64,000 nt of DNA from Auanema rhodensis (GCA_964057225.1 OZ059895.1:18753688-18817687); one strand, 5' to 3'; shown: positions 26,293 through 38,919, counted from the stretch's first letter. Numbers and translations are program-made. The notes: generated by a model not told the origin, from the sequence alone.

Positions 26293-28277
26293 TGTGGTAT
26301 AGAGAATTACTCTCCATATATTTATCAACTACTTTCTTTTTTTAGTTGTTTTTTTGTTACCAAACACGTGATTTTTATATGTATCGAACGTCCTTTCAAG
26401 AAAAAAAATTGTGAATTCTTTATGGGGATACATATGTCACCACAAACCCCTCAGGGCATAAAATGTCCCCTCTTTCATGTATTTTCTCTCATATGTCTTC
26501 AAAGTGAATTTTGTAAAATAAACCCAAAATCTGTCTTATGGCTGCTCCTAACCCTGAGCTTCATTTCTTTATTCTTCCTTTTCCTCCTATTACTCAATCT
26601 ATTTCTGAACAACTTACTTGGTTAAATCAAGTCATTGGTCATGTTTAACAAGAAAAGACAATAGAACTTATATTTTAATTTTGCTCTCAACTTTTTTTTG
26701 GAAACAAATTTGTTTTTTTTTCCAAATTAGAGGAAAAAGTTTCAGTTGTTGTCTCTATCATGAAATGTTTTAATGGTCATTCAAGACAACCCAAATGAGA
26801 TGTTTCCATGAATAATCAAGCACTTTTCATCCATAAAAAGAATTAATTGTTGTCTATTGATTATGAAAATGCCATTTTTTTCCCTCTTCAACTAGTATGT
26901 CAATGCAAATTTTTAAAAATTCATTTCATTTTTTTTTATTTTTAAAACTTAAATTTACAAGAAACTATCTGAAATTTAAATGAAGAAGAGAAGCAAAAGA
27001 GTTTTATCTTCAACATCATTACCATCATTGACCATCATCACAACTTTTCATTTTCTAATTTGCGTTGTGTGTATGTTTCAACTTTTTAGGACGACAAACG
27101 TAATTAATGAGACAGAATGAGATGGTTTTCGTGTGCCATCCTGCAAAAACAGACAATAGCTTATTCTAAATGATAGATGAAAACGAGGAAGAGACTGAAC
27201 AGAGATGAAGACAGAGAGAGTGGATGAGTAATCTTGAGCTCGGCCACGAGCATACGGTGCGCTGTCCCTGCCTCAGTGTTTTGGTTTCTCGATGATGAAG
27301 AGTCACAGTCATTTATTTTAAATTTGATTTGATTTTATCTTTCTGTGCAATTTTTAAACGATTCCGAACGCCCAATATCACAATTTAAACCTTCTTTTCT
27401 GTGCACACAAAGACAATGAAAGGGAAAAAAAAGAAGAAAATAAAAGCAGGCCCGAGAAGTTGTGTCGAGCTGAGCCGGATCCCACCTAAACGACGACAAC
27501 CACAAGCATTATACACATGTGATCATGCTGCTCATGTTGCTCTATCATACGTATTCCCACTCAGTCGTTCTCTCTCTTTCTGGCTCTTTTTCTTCCTTAC
27601 CTTTTTACTCTCCCTCTTATTTCATCATTGTTTTGTTTTTCGATTCCAAAATATACTCGACTATTCTCATTTTTCTCTCAATCTTTTATCCGCTTTCTTC
27701 AACCTTCTCCAACTTTTTTTCTTCTTTTTTTTTCTCGCAATTTTAGCATCAACGAGTTCACCTAACTCATCGTCACGGCATCTCCGATCTCATATTCTTT
27801 CTTCATCCAGTATCTCTCTTTAGTCTGCTTCACACCTCATCATCAATTGAAGCATTTCATCATCTTCATCACAACACTCTTATATCTTTTACCTGATTTT
27901 TCATATTATTGTTTATACAGATGTAAATAGACAAACGCACAATCTCTTTCTCTCTCTCTCTCTCTCTCACCCACACACATTCATACATACAATCTTTCAT
28001 GCTTCATGTAATTTTGACATGTATTTGATAAATTTTTGAATAACATACTTGAATTATTTAAATTTTTATTTGTTTTATTCATTTCCGTACAGAAAAAAAC
28101 ATTTCTTTTGTATTTTTTTAACTTCCATCCTCTCTCTTCTGCAAATCCAATTCATTATGGTTTTACATTTTTTTCTTTTTATTTGAAAATTTAAATTTTA
28201 ACAAAAATATTTCAGATATTATGTAGTTGTTGCTTATTATTATCATCATATTCATTATCATCATCATCATTATCAAT

Positions 28278-31200
28278 ATGTGTTTGATTAAAACTTTTTT
28301 TTCTCTTTTTCTAAGCGTTCTAATCGCTGATACTCTGGTTCAGGCTCATGTAAGTTTTAACTAATTTCTTTGTTCTAAATTTAACTTTTTTTGATTTAAG
28401 TGGTCAAGAAACAAGAAAAAAGCTTTAACTTTAAAATATTTGACTAGGTTTTTGTAGTTTATCATTTCGTTTAGTTTGTCATCAGTAATAGGTAAAATAC
28501 GAAATTCGATTCTCATTGATAATGACCATTGAAAATGCTTTCAAAATAACTTTTCTTTTACTCAAAAATAGTTTCAAATATCAGTTGGAGTGTTGTTTTG
28601 TTGTTGTTGTTCTCAGTCTCTGTTTTACTTATTTCCTTTTCATATTTCAGTCGGAATCTGGCTCAAAGTGTAGTCAACGATGTCGGCGACTACACGATCG
28701 CAGTTTAGCCAGAATAAGGTTTGACGACGAAAAAGTTGCTCTCCTTTTCGAGAAGCAGAAGCCGTTGGGAACGCTCAAAGATGTCTGCTGGTATGAAATA
28801 TATTTTTAAAGTTTTTTTCAAAAAAAAAAAAAAAGAAATGGAAAAAAAATTGCGAGGAAAGCCATGATGATTGCTCTTCCGCGACGGCAACAATTGTAGA
28901 TATTGTATTAGCCGGATACGAAACGGCATATTCGAATGTTAACCAAAAGATTAAATTTAACTTTTTTTCCGTAAAACCCCAAATAAAATTTATTTTCTTC
29001 TTTTTATCAGGCGGATGTACGATTATATGGATTGTATGAAACGATGTCCATCACACAAAGATCATGATAAACTTGTCCGAAATACTCGATTCAAGTGTCG
29101 CTCAATACTTAGCGGTGAGTGATAGTTCTTCTTCGAAACAAAAAGAAAAACATTCAGATAAACATTTTACTTTAGAATATTATTGTTATTGTTTGTAGAC
29201 TTTGAAGATAAACTTACTTGTATTAGTCGATATCATTCTTTCATCGAAGTTCGTTGCTCAAGTTTTGTGAATGAGGCTATTCGTATAAGGAAACAACAAT
29301 CACTTGACTTAACACCAGATAAAGAAACATGCCGGTACCGTTAATTTTTCATTAAATCAGAAACAAATTTATGTTTTTCAGATATTTACATTTGAATTCT
29401 CTATGTTTAGAGAATACAGTTAATACATTCTGTCCACGTGCTAAGAAAATCTTCCGTCGATTAAACTTTAGGTTGAAAAATTCTTTTGAGTATATTATTC
29501 ACAAAGATATTTTTATCTTATTCAGAGATTACTTTTTAAATTTTATCGTTCCGGAAAATGATTTATTGTTTGATGATGAAGATTTGGATAGTTGCCAAAT
29601 ATATAATTTTGTTAAATTATCAGGAAAATCTGATGCTGATCATGTTGAAGATGTAAGTTCATTGAATCTTTTTGAAGAAAAAACATTTTGTATCTATTTA
29701 TATTCTATTGGTAAACCATACTTAACTATTCCTCTTATACAGGAACTAACGACGTTGCGTAGTCGTTTGGATACGGATGACGACGTTGAAACGGAAACGG
29801 AAGAGATGAGCCAAACGGAACAGATGACGAGCAGTCCGGCAAGTGTGACATTCTTTGCTCCAAGTCCTTCACCATCTAAACGTACTGATAAAAAGGTTTC
29901 AGATAACAGGAATAATCATATTCTAAATATTAAAAAAATTTTTGTAGGAATTCACTGATCTATTAGAAGATTTACTAAGCACAGATGAATTAATAGATGC
30001 AACAACAGTTGCAATATTCACATCAAAAGATACAAAGAGAGTATCATCTTTAACAGATGATTTCGAAAGTTCAACTAAGTTGAATGAAAGTACTTCTATT
30101 AAGTTTGGCATTGAGGAAAACACAACTGAAACAACGACATTATCCTCTAGAGAAACAACTGAGTTTCTCAATAAATTGATAGGAAAAATTGAAAAATCGG
30201 CCAAGAAAACTTTAAAAATGCTTGAAGAATCTGAAAAACCTAAGAATATTAGCCAAAAAGAAGATGACGCTATCGACAATCAACTGAATTTCATGGATAT
30301 TCTTGATGATGAAACACCAGAAACACAGATAACTTCTTCAACAATGCCAAATTCAGTGACTCCTGTAAAGATGAGTACAGGTTAGGTTTAAGAAATCTGA
30401 TAATCTAATGAACAATAAAAAATTACAGAGCCTACCATTCAAACAACGACAACACGTCGTCTATTCTCAGACGATTCAATGGAGGATATTCCTCCTAATT
30501 TCATGTATTCATCTGTCCGAGCTCATCGCTATACTGTACCAATGGTAATACTTTGAATTTGGTTAAAAACCTGACTTTGTCCTTTCAATTATAGAAGGAA
30601 GAAGATGTAACTCCAATTAACTTGCATACGTCTACGATGTTTGGAGAAGATTTCAAATCATCTGAATCAACTAGCGGTGTCTCAACTCCAGGAGAAAAAT
30701 ATGAATATAATAATAAAGTCAATTCAATGAATGATAAAGAGAACGAAAATCTCGAAATCACAACTATCAGGTTTCTCTTATCCACAACTTAAGTTTTTAA
30801 CTAAAACTTTGCAGTATGGGAACATCTCCAGATGCTACAACAATGACACCTTTGCTTCGCCGAGGTCATATCGTACGGAAACCTATTCTAAGCTGGAATG
30901 AAGAGGATAAGAGCTATGGTTAGTTATAAAAACTTTATAATACTCATCCAACCAACTTTAGAGCATGAAACCATTGAAGTAATTCATCAGAATGGGCACA
31001 AGAATTCAATACTTCACAAGAAAACAGGTGACGCACATCATCGTGCAGCTGATGTACGTTTCAACTTGAACATGTAAGATCAATCAGTACATCTGTTTTA
31101 CAGTATCACGATAATGGCTTAGAAGAGATGGAAGATGAAGAAGAAGATGAGGAAGTTGATGATGACTATCAATACGACGATGACATTGATGAAGATTTCT

Positions 31201-31427
31201 TAAAAACTAATTCAATTGAACCAAGTACACATCAAACATCTGAAAATGATTCTGACAATTCTTTAGATTGGAATGAAGTTTCTGAAATTATATTTAATGG
31301 AAAGAAGCTTCTTATCTTTATCTATCTTATTCTTTTTGCAATTCTATTATTAGCTCTTATCTTTGGATTCTTTTTCTGTTTTTCTTGTAAAAAACGTTCA
31401 TCTGACTATGAAATAGCCAAATATTAA
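28278..31427 (+). CDS. Membrane-anchored CPG4-like cysteine-rich protein
   Basis: Thirteen exons with consistent phases encode 688 residues. Exon 1 (28278-28349) is a classic signal peptide (MCLIKTFFSLFLSVLIADTL). Exons 2-6 encode a cysteine-rich domain whose pattern (CSQRCRRLHDRSLARI; CMKRCPSHKDHDKL; RYHSFIEVRCSSFVNEAI; CLENTVNTFCPRAKKI) resembles the CPG4 domain of nematode chondroitin proteoglycan 4. Exons 7-13 encode a long Ser/Thr/Glu-rich stalk, including a run of acidic residues near 31.13-31.20 kb. One transmembrane helix near the end (LLIFIYLILFAILLLALIFG) leads to a short cytoplasmic tail with a YEIAKY terminus. It is therefore a type I surface protein, not a freely secreted one. 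Glycosaminoglycan attachment is possible in the Ser/acidic stalk (for example DSDNS), but I see no clear run of SG sites. The function is inferred from the domain only. Confidence 0.8.
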
Positions 31428-32207
31428 TTTGTTTATTACTAATTACATAAAGCATTTCAAGCTTTTATATTTGGGTTACTATTATAATTCTCTGATTATC
31501 TCTCTCCATATTACATCATCTTAATTCTGTTGGTCATATTTTAGATTCGGAGTTGTGAGCTTCATCATATAATATATTTAATCATTTTATGTATTTTTAC
31601 AACAACAACAACAAACAAACAAACAAACAACAAATGGCAATTATTGTATATTTGATCCTAGATGTCCTCTATTGGAACACGGTTCTCTCTCTCTCTCTCT
31701 TTGTATTATTACTACTGTTTTTCATTTATTCAAGGTTATTATTAGATATTTTAATTAATAAAGTTTTTTGTTCTAATTATGTGCTTATACAACACACCTG
31801 GTTATTGCTCAAAGCTTCAAAGTAGAATAGTATTATAATTATGTTTGTGCCCTTCGGAACTCAATGAGTTGAAATCTGTATTTCATGAATTTCATGATAA
31901 CAGCATGATGTCATAATTCTTGTTTTATACATTTTCATCTTAAAAATGCTTTATCATCTGAATTTAGCTTTCAGATAGCTAGATGATAAGCCATGAAACA
32001 AGCTAATCAAGTTGGCTTTACCCTTTTCCCGGATGTCGAGATCTGGTTTTATCCTCAGTCGCACCTTGACATCTCATCTCAGTTGTAGCGCTAAGCATGT
32101 CAGCTAGCAGTACGATGCTTTGATCTCATCTCTTCAGTTATAATTTTTACAATTTTTTTTAATTCATAATACATAATTAGCGAAAATATATATTTATTAT
32201 AGATTAG
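31428..32207. other. Intergenic region after the CPG4-like gene
   Basis: 3' flank with a CT tract (about 31684-31703) and an ACA/ACAA repeat near 31.60-31.63 kb. Higher-GC sequence near 32.03-32.13 kb is probably promoter for the next gene. No gene seen. Confidence 0.6.
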
Positions 32208-33684
32208 ATGGGGTGGCTACCATTGGTAGTTACTGCTATCATATCAGTATTAGTAATAGGTAAGTATAGTTAATTCTATATAATATACATATTATAATAT
32301 TAAATTTTTATTTTTATTATTACAAAAATTATTTATCAGCACACTGATATGAGTAATAGCAAGTCTTCTTATACGTGAATACGTGAACTTGCTCACGTGA
32401 AATCAAATCATTTCACTTCGTAAATGCTGAGAAAATCGGTTGCTTTGATTTTAGTTTTTTTGGAGCTCTTTAACTAATTTTAAATATTTTTCAGATTGTA
32501 GAAGATTAAGATTACGTCGTCAAGCTTATCCACCAAATCCAGCACCATTTCAACCACGTCAGGAAGATTACAACTTACCACCATTCTATCAGGTTGATAT
32601 TTAAAATTCAGAAGAAAATTATCATATTAGTTTATATGAAAATGAAAACTTTTGGACTTTGAACGATTCAAAGTTGAAAAATCGAATTTCATACGGAAAA
32701 TGTTTCAGCCCCATCCGGGTCGAGATGCTTCATCACTATCACCTGTTTTCCCTTTTCATAGTGAATTCAACAACGGTCTAGATATTAATCCAGGAACACG
32801 TGTAACAGTTGATGGAAATCTGAATGTTCCCGTACTTGGATGGGGTATATGGGATTATAAAGGTAAAAGCATCAGATTGTGAATGAAGGACGACTTTATC
32901 TATAATATGCTGCTTATAACTTCAACTTAATGAGCAACCTGTTATCCTAATATAGAATATATAGCATAACAATTTATATAATTATAGGAGGAATCAAAGT
33001 TGGTCGTCCAAATACAAGAGTTGGATTTGGATCCTTATATGGTCCCACAAATGTTCTTGGAATATCAGCCGATACAGTTGCAACTCTGGCTAAAGATGGC
33101 AACTTTAATCAAGCTAGAGGTCATTCACAAACTTGTTCATATATTTAGAACTAACTCATCTTACTTTATATATAATATCATTATATTTAATTATAATATT
33201 ATATGATTTTATTTTGTTTTATTTTAGAAAATGTTCCGTCGGTTCCAGTATCAGTATTGCCTGGAAACTTTGTTCCATTACGTTGCAAGCCACCATTCTG
33301 TAATCCATTCGTTCATAATACTGCATTTGGTATTGATGTTGAACCTGGAGATGATTATCTATTTGATGGAGGAATTGACTTTCCCATCCCACTTGGTCCA
33401 TCCGGTGTTGGTGTTCGTTTCCCACTCAACGGTTAGTGTTAACTATATATACATATTAGACATGAGAACCTTTGATAATTAGTCAACTCGGGTTATGCTA
33501 ATCAATCATTATGCATGTTTATATTTTATAATTAATTTATATAATTATATGAAACATAACTTGATGATTTTTAGGAGCTGTCAATGTTGGAACAGATCCA
33601 TTCCTCATTACATATGGTCATGGAATGGGACCTGTTGAACCACCTGGATTTACAAGCAAGAAAAAGCTTCATAGAAGAGATTAA
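32208..33684 (+). CDS. Secreted protein of an unrecognised family, copy A
   Basis: Six exons (32208-32259, 32495-32592, 32709-32862, 32988-33119, 33228-33431, 33575-33684) encode 249 residues with consistent phases. The N-terminus is hydrophobic (MGWLPLVVTAIISVLVI), consistent with a signal peptide, followed by a basic patch with a possible RLRLRRQ processing site. The body is rich in Gly, Pro and aromatic residues without Cys-rich repeats. It contains VPVLGWGIWDYKG, CKPPFCNPFVHN, DYLFDGGIDFPIPLGPSGVG and VRFPLNGAV. The same blocks recur in the same order in the next gene, so the two are tandem duplicates. The start is preceded by an acceptor-like TTATTATAG. I do not recognise the family and assign no function; its layout suggests an extracellular, possibly structural, protein. 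Confidence 0.85.
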
Positions 33685-33961
33685 TAATTTCTTAATTATA
33701 TATTATAATATTAATAATATAATTATAAAAATAAATAATAATATTACTATTAACCATTTCTTAAAATCTTATTTTACAAATAAAAATAAAACAAGTTTAA
33801 AAGTGAAATTAATTTTTAACTTTCATCATGGAGATAACGGATATTTTTAGATAATTTTAGTGTTAAAAACGAAAATGATTAATCAGAAGACATTTGAGAA
33901 CCGGATCAGTTTTCTCATTCTTCTTTGACCCCAATGTCACAATTCATATTACCCCCCTGAT

Positions 33962-36900
33962 ATGCGTCTAGATTATCGTCTACATTCAATTTTTATACTA
34001 TTATTATGTAAGTTTAAATACATTATCATGTTGATTACAAAACCTTTAATAGGTATTCCGATAAGCTTACTTCAAAAATATGGAAATGACGAGCCACTTG
34101 TTGTACCTATTCAAGGACCTCAAGCTCAATTTCCAGCTCTTATAACAGCTGATAACTTTCCCCTTTTCCCTTTTACTGATCAATTTTCTACAGGATTTGA
34201 AATTAATCCTGCAAACAAAGTTGTAAGTTGCTTATTCCAAAGCTTGAGATGTTGAAGTTGATAAAATTCTTTCTTGTAGTCCATGGCTGGTGATATCAAT
34301 ATACCCGTGCCTGGTTGGGGAAATTTTGATCTTGATGGAAATGTCTACTTTGGTAATATTAATGTGGATACAAAGGTTATTCCGTCTACATTCCTACTTA
34401 CCTCTTTATTAAACTTATTTTCACCACATTTCAGGTTGGATATCAGATTCGTCCAACGAACAAGCTTGGTATCAAGCCAGAAACATTAGCGTTGCTCGGA
34501 CAAAATCCAGCATTCCGTGAAGCCCGAAGTCAGTTTAATACTTGCTTTTCTTTCAAATATTTGCAAGAAGGAGAGATTATTGAACAATACAACTAACATA
34601 ATGTAAATCAAAGTAGCAAAATTGAAAAATAGAAATATAAATTAACACGAAGACAATAATTTGGGATTAGTTAGAGGAAATGCTGTTTCTAACTAAGTTA
34701 ATATAATGGTTCATATTATGAATGTTCCATTAGGATTATGCTTAATGAAGCTATTAACAGAAACATATAATATATATTTATAGTTTAATATTAATTAAAG
34801 ATTATAAAGTAGTTTATACGTTAGTTTGGCTAATTAGCATATTTCAAATTAATGTCACGTTGCTAAACTAACGGAATATCTCGTTTTGAAATAATATCCC
34901 ACAGAACGGTTGAATGAAGTTTATATTTTTTGATATATGAATGATTAGTGAAACAGCAGCTTACTACCGTACCACGTTGAAACTAAGCCATCCCTTCCAA
35001 TCTGACAAGTCAAGCTAACATTGGTACTTGAATCAGAGATCGCTTGGTAATCCCGGGGGTGCTGTAAGCTTTTCCATTTTTCAGTAGGCAAAGATAAAGT
35101 TTCTTAAGTTCATGAACAATTCTTGTCGGAAAATGTTTATTCAGTTTATTGAGATTATACATAAGTGTGGTTATTGAATGATAAGATATATATAAGCATA
35201 GTAATGACATCTTAAAATAGACAATGTGGCGAGTCGTGTATTTACATTTGGAATTCTTCTTTATCTTCCGGTTACGACACATAAAGCTGTATGATGATCA
35301 GTAGAATCGCATTGTAAGCATAGGACATCACAAAGTGTTCCGGGATGTTTTAGATCCAGACACTTAATGCACCTATCTAACTCATTCAAACGAATAATTC
35401 TGTCGGAGAACGATGCATGTGTCGAACAATCCAAAGTTCCATGTCCATCTATTGTATTGGCAACATTACAGAAGATGCAAGATTTTATTGGAGTAACGTA
35501 CTGTAGAATGGCTTTGATATCAGTATGCATGGTTTGAAGATTGATATTGATGTGGTCAAAATATACGGGAAAGGTTTTCAAGTAATTATCATCTGAAATA
35601 ATCTAGATTTCGACTTTCCAAATATATTACCATTACCTGCTATAGCCAGTGCAACGGCGTTGTTTTTTTCCGTTTCTTTTTGAGCTGCAGCTGCATCTTG
35701 AAGCTGCTGATACATGCTGCTATATTCAATTCTCAGCTGCATAGCTCTTTCTTCGAAGACGTGAAGATCACTTTTTGATGCCAACAAACAGTTACGATAA
35801 TTCGTGTTTCGACTGATTGGCTTGTACAATTCATTGAGAACGTTGCGATTTTCTTGATCAGCAGCAGAATACAACTTTTGAATTGATGTAGTTGTTGTAT
35901 CAATCTGTTGAATTGTTCGACCAAATTGTTTGGCAACACTTTCAATGAACTTCAACTCAAGTTGCAAGATGTAAAAGTTTTGTGAGGATGGGGTTAAATC
36001 CAGATCCTTTGTTGCTAAAGAGATTGGATAGCGAGTACGAAGTGATAACAGGAATTCGTATGACGTTTGCAAAGTATCAGTATAAGCACAAGCCATATTT
36101 GAATGAGTTGTTGAAGTCTTTTGAACGATTTCTTGCTGAAAATTAATAAAATACATAATACGATAAGTATATTTGATTATAATATAACGTTATATCGTTG
36201 TAATTTATCAGTTGTGAATGGAACAAGCTATGAGTGATAGATGATGATGTGAAGAAATGAATAATGATAACAAGATTGGAAAAATTAATTCAAATTGTTT
36301 AAACAACAGCTATGTTGTTATGTTGAAAATGATAAAAAATGGTTAACTTCTAAATAATTGTAGAAAAGTTTTGATAAAATATTTTTTTTATTATATTTGT
36401 GTTTATAATCAATCTACTCAATGAGAGATCAAACATAAATTATAAAGAATTGGAAATTTGAATAAATCTTTCTGAATATATATTCAGAGAGGAAAAGGGA
36501 AGGTCACCATCCCTCACTAGTGTTTATGAAAGACTAAATATCCTAACCATATGAGTATCATTAATCTGAAGATCATTAATTGACGAAGCTAATTCGTATA
36601 TTTCAAATCAACATCACATGTATACTTCAACTAAATAAAGCCATTTTAGAAAATGTAGATTAAAGAGTTGATGAATATTGTTTTAGAAACTTATAACAAT
36701 AAAAATATTATTAAAGATTAAATATATTATATTTCTCCAGAAAAAGCAAAAGAAATTGTTGTTGGACGTGTTCCATATGGTTATGAGCCAATCAAGTGTA
36801 AGCCACCTTACTGTAATCCATTTGTTCATTCTACTGGAGTAGCTGTTGAAGTTGAACAAGGTGAATCCTAACCACTTCTTTTTATTAAAAAAATTTTTTT

Positions 36901-37222
36901 ACAGGAGATGATAGCTTCTTCATTGGAGGTATAGATTTCCCAATGCCTCTTGGACCAGGAGGTGCTGGAGTACGGTTTCCTCTCTCGGGAGCTGTCGAGC
37001 AGGTATGTCATATGATTCTGCTAATCATATAGTACTCTCAACGCTAACCTCTAGGGAACCTCACCTTATGCTTATGCTCACGGAAACGCTTTCAACCCTG
37101 TCTCACCATTTGATCTACAAGCCATGGACAATGAATCAGTATCAAATCTACGACGCTCACCACAAAAAAAGATTGATAAAGAAAAGTTCTATAAGAAATT
37201 CTACGATAAGCTTCCACAGTGA
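33962..37222 (+). CDS. Secreted protein of an unrecognised family, copy B
   Basis: Seven exons (33962-34007, 34053-34222, 34280-34375, 34435-34528, about 36742-36860, 36905-37002, 37055-37222) encode about 230 residues. The signal-peptide-like start is MRLDYRLHSIFILLL. Shared blocks with copy A are FPLFPFTDQFSTGFEINP, INIPVPGWGNFDLDG, CKPPYCNPFVHSTG, GIDFPMPLGPGGAGVRFPL and SGAVEQGTSPYAYAHGN. Copy B has a longer charged C-terminus (KKIDKEKFYKKFYDK). Intron 4 is about 2.2 kb, far longer than any neighbour, and contains a complete antisense gene-like unit (35261-36096) flanked by imperfect direct repeats. The function is unknown. Confidence 0.85.
34829..34860. repeat. Left copy of an imperfect 32-bp direct repeat
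   Basis: It begins GCTAATTAGCATATTTCAAA and matches the sequence at 36588-36619 at 26 of 32 positions in the same orientation. The pair brackets the antisense gag-like unit inside the copy B intron. The left copy also lies within an 11-bp inverted repeat (TTAGTTTGGC / GCTAAACTAA). Confidence 0.5.
35261..36096 (-). CDS. Nested antisense gene with three gag-type zinc knuckles
   Basis: Two exons on the minus strand (36096-35637 and 35592-35261) give 263 residues. The 44-bp intron has a GTAATG donor and TTTCAG acceptor, and reading through it instead hits a stop, so splicing is required. The first 190 or so residues are helical and polar (IQQIDTTTTSIQKLYSAADQ; YQQLQDAAAAQKETEKNNAV), predicted coiled coil. 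The C-terminus has three knuckles: C-x2-C-x8-H-x4-C, then C-x2-C-x4-H-x4-C twice (CIKCLDLKHPGTLC and CLQCDSTDHHTALC). Knuckles of this style occur in gag proteins of BEL/Pao retroelements of nematodes. No protease, reverse transcriptase or integrase is present in the surrounding intron. The start may lie further upstream, because an acceptor (ATTTTCAG) precedes the open frame at about 36137. A domesticated gag or a gag remnant are the likely readings. Confidence 0.6.
36471..36488. repeat. 18-bp perfect palindrome
   Basis: TCTGAATATATATTCAGA is its own reverse complement. It lies 5' of the nested antisense gene and 100 bp from the right direct repeat. In AT-rich DNA it could be chance. Confidence 0.5.
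36588..36619. repeat. Right copy of an imperfect 32-bp direct repeat
   Basis: Partner of 34829-34860. The two copies are 1.76 kb apart and flank the nested gag-like unit. Confidence 0.5.
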
Positions 37223-37536
37223 TGAAGTAAATTAAGATGCATCTTATAATTTATAACGTTATTTGTATAAGATGTTGCCCTTTGTTACTGAAACTAAAAT
37301 TAATAATGTATATAGTATTCATTTAATAAATAATATTTTATTATTTCTTTATTATCACCTATCAAAATCTTATCATTTTGGAGCAACAAAAGAAATTTTT
37401 TAATACTTTGTTCTTTTGCCTGTGAGCCATTTGTACTAAAATTATGTTTTCTAATATTTTTTTCTCCCTCTTTCTCCCTCTTTCTCTCTGTCTTTTTCTT
37501 TCTTTTTAGCCAATTAAATTTGTAATTTTTAAAGTT
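37223..37536. other. Intergenic region, C-type lectin upstream flank
   Basis: 3' flank of copy B, then a pyrimidine-rich block (about 37.46-37.51 kb) ending in TTTTTAG at 37509, possibly a trans-splice acceptor for the lectin. No gene. Confidence 0.5.
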
Positions 37537-38919
37537 ATGAGTCGATTATTGATTCATTTGCTTCTGCTGAACTTGTTGTATACCATTTGCGAATCAGCTT
37601 GTCCTGATCAATATACATACAACGATAAGTTTAACAGGTTGGTACAAACTTTATTATGTGCTCCTAAATTATTTTACAAATTCTAAATCACAAAATTATT
37701 ATCAACCGAATGATACCAACAATGAGCATTTCATAAAACACTTTAAGTACACCTGGATATTTCAATTTTTCTTTAGATGTTACAAACTTTTTCCAATTGC
37801 TCAAACATATCAAAAAGCTCAGCTTACATGCAGAAATGGACATGCTTTCTTGGCTTCTATTCACTCAAAAGAGGAAAATGAGTACCTTAATCGTTGAGTT
37901 TCTTCCGTAAATCCGTTTATCCGTTGCTTCTTCTTCTAGAATGGATTCGTACTCAGACAGGATATAGCTACTTTTGGACAGGTTTAGATAGTCTAGGAGG
38001 TTTTTGGAACTGGGATGATAACACTGTAGTTAATTATACAGCTTGGTATATAGGTTGCAGAATATGTTTTCACTTCAACAGTAATTTTTGTGAAATTAGG
38101 ACAACCTTCTATCTCATCTGATAGTTGTGTCATCTCGACAACATCATCATCTCTATGGTCATCAATTCATTGCACAAATACCCATGTAAAATCTGAAAAT
38201 ACCAAATAGGTTAACGAATGTGCTGAACGTTTTGTTTTTAGCCTTTCATATGTGTAGCTGAGGTTCTTCCAACAACGCAAGCTCCAACAACAACAATGCC
38301 AATGCCATGTGATGATAGATACACTCATTATAATCCTAGTTTGAACACGTGTTACTATGTTTTGAGCTTATTTAGAAGATCGTAACACCTGTTTTCTTAT
38401 TAAGGTTGGAACATCGACTTCATTCTGGAGTGCAGAATCATTTTGTACTGCATTGAGTGGTCATTTAGCTTCCATTGAGAATGTATTTGAGAATAATTAT
38501 ATCGTTAGTGAGTTTGAAGTTAAGCTAGCCATTGCTTCAATTGATGAGCTTCAGGCATAGCTAAAACCGGAATTCCTAATGCCACCGAACATGATTCAAC
38601 CTGGATCGGAGCTCATTACTCAGATGTAAATGTAATTCTTTGAACTATAGTTACAATTTTAATTTAGTCCAAGTGGTACTGGACTGATGGGACAGATATG
38701 AAATATAGGAATTTTATGCCAACGCGCCCTATACGAGAAAGTAAATTATCCTGTGGTTCGGTAAGCTAATAGAGATTTCTCAGTAAGCAAAGAAAAAATA
38801 TTTAAATTTAGCTAATTCAAGATAAGTTATATGCCAATTCCTACTACATCGGATTTTGGGATAATCTAAAGTGCGATGACATTTTGACTAGATTTGTTTG
38901 TAAGAAAAAAATGACTTAA
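37537..38919 (+). CDS. Secreted protein with two C-type lectin domains
   Basis: Nine exons with consistent phases encode 302 residues. The signal peptide is MSRLLIHLLLLNLLYTICESA. The first CTLD starts at CPDQYTYNDKFNRCYK and contains TCRNGHAFLASIHSKEEN, FWTGLDSLGGFWNWDD and SDSCVISTT...SIHC. A Thr/Pro linker (VLPTTQAPTTTMPMP) leads to the second CTLD (NTCYYVGTSTSFWSAESFC, LASIENVFEN, WIGAHYSDSKWYWTDG, FVCKKK). Neither domain shows a clean EPN or QPD sugar-specificity motif (the first has none visible, the second MPTRP), so calcium-dependent sugar binding is doubtful. It is paralogous to the lectin at 44571-45793 on the other strand. Its stop lies 75 bp from the DNAJC8 stop (convergent). Confidence 0.9.
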
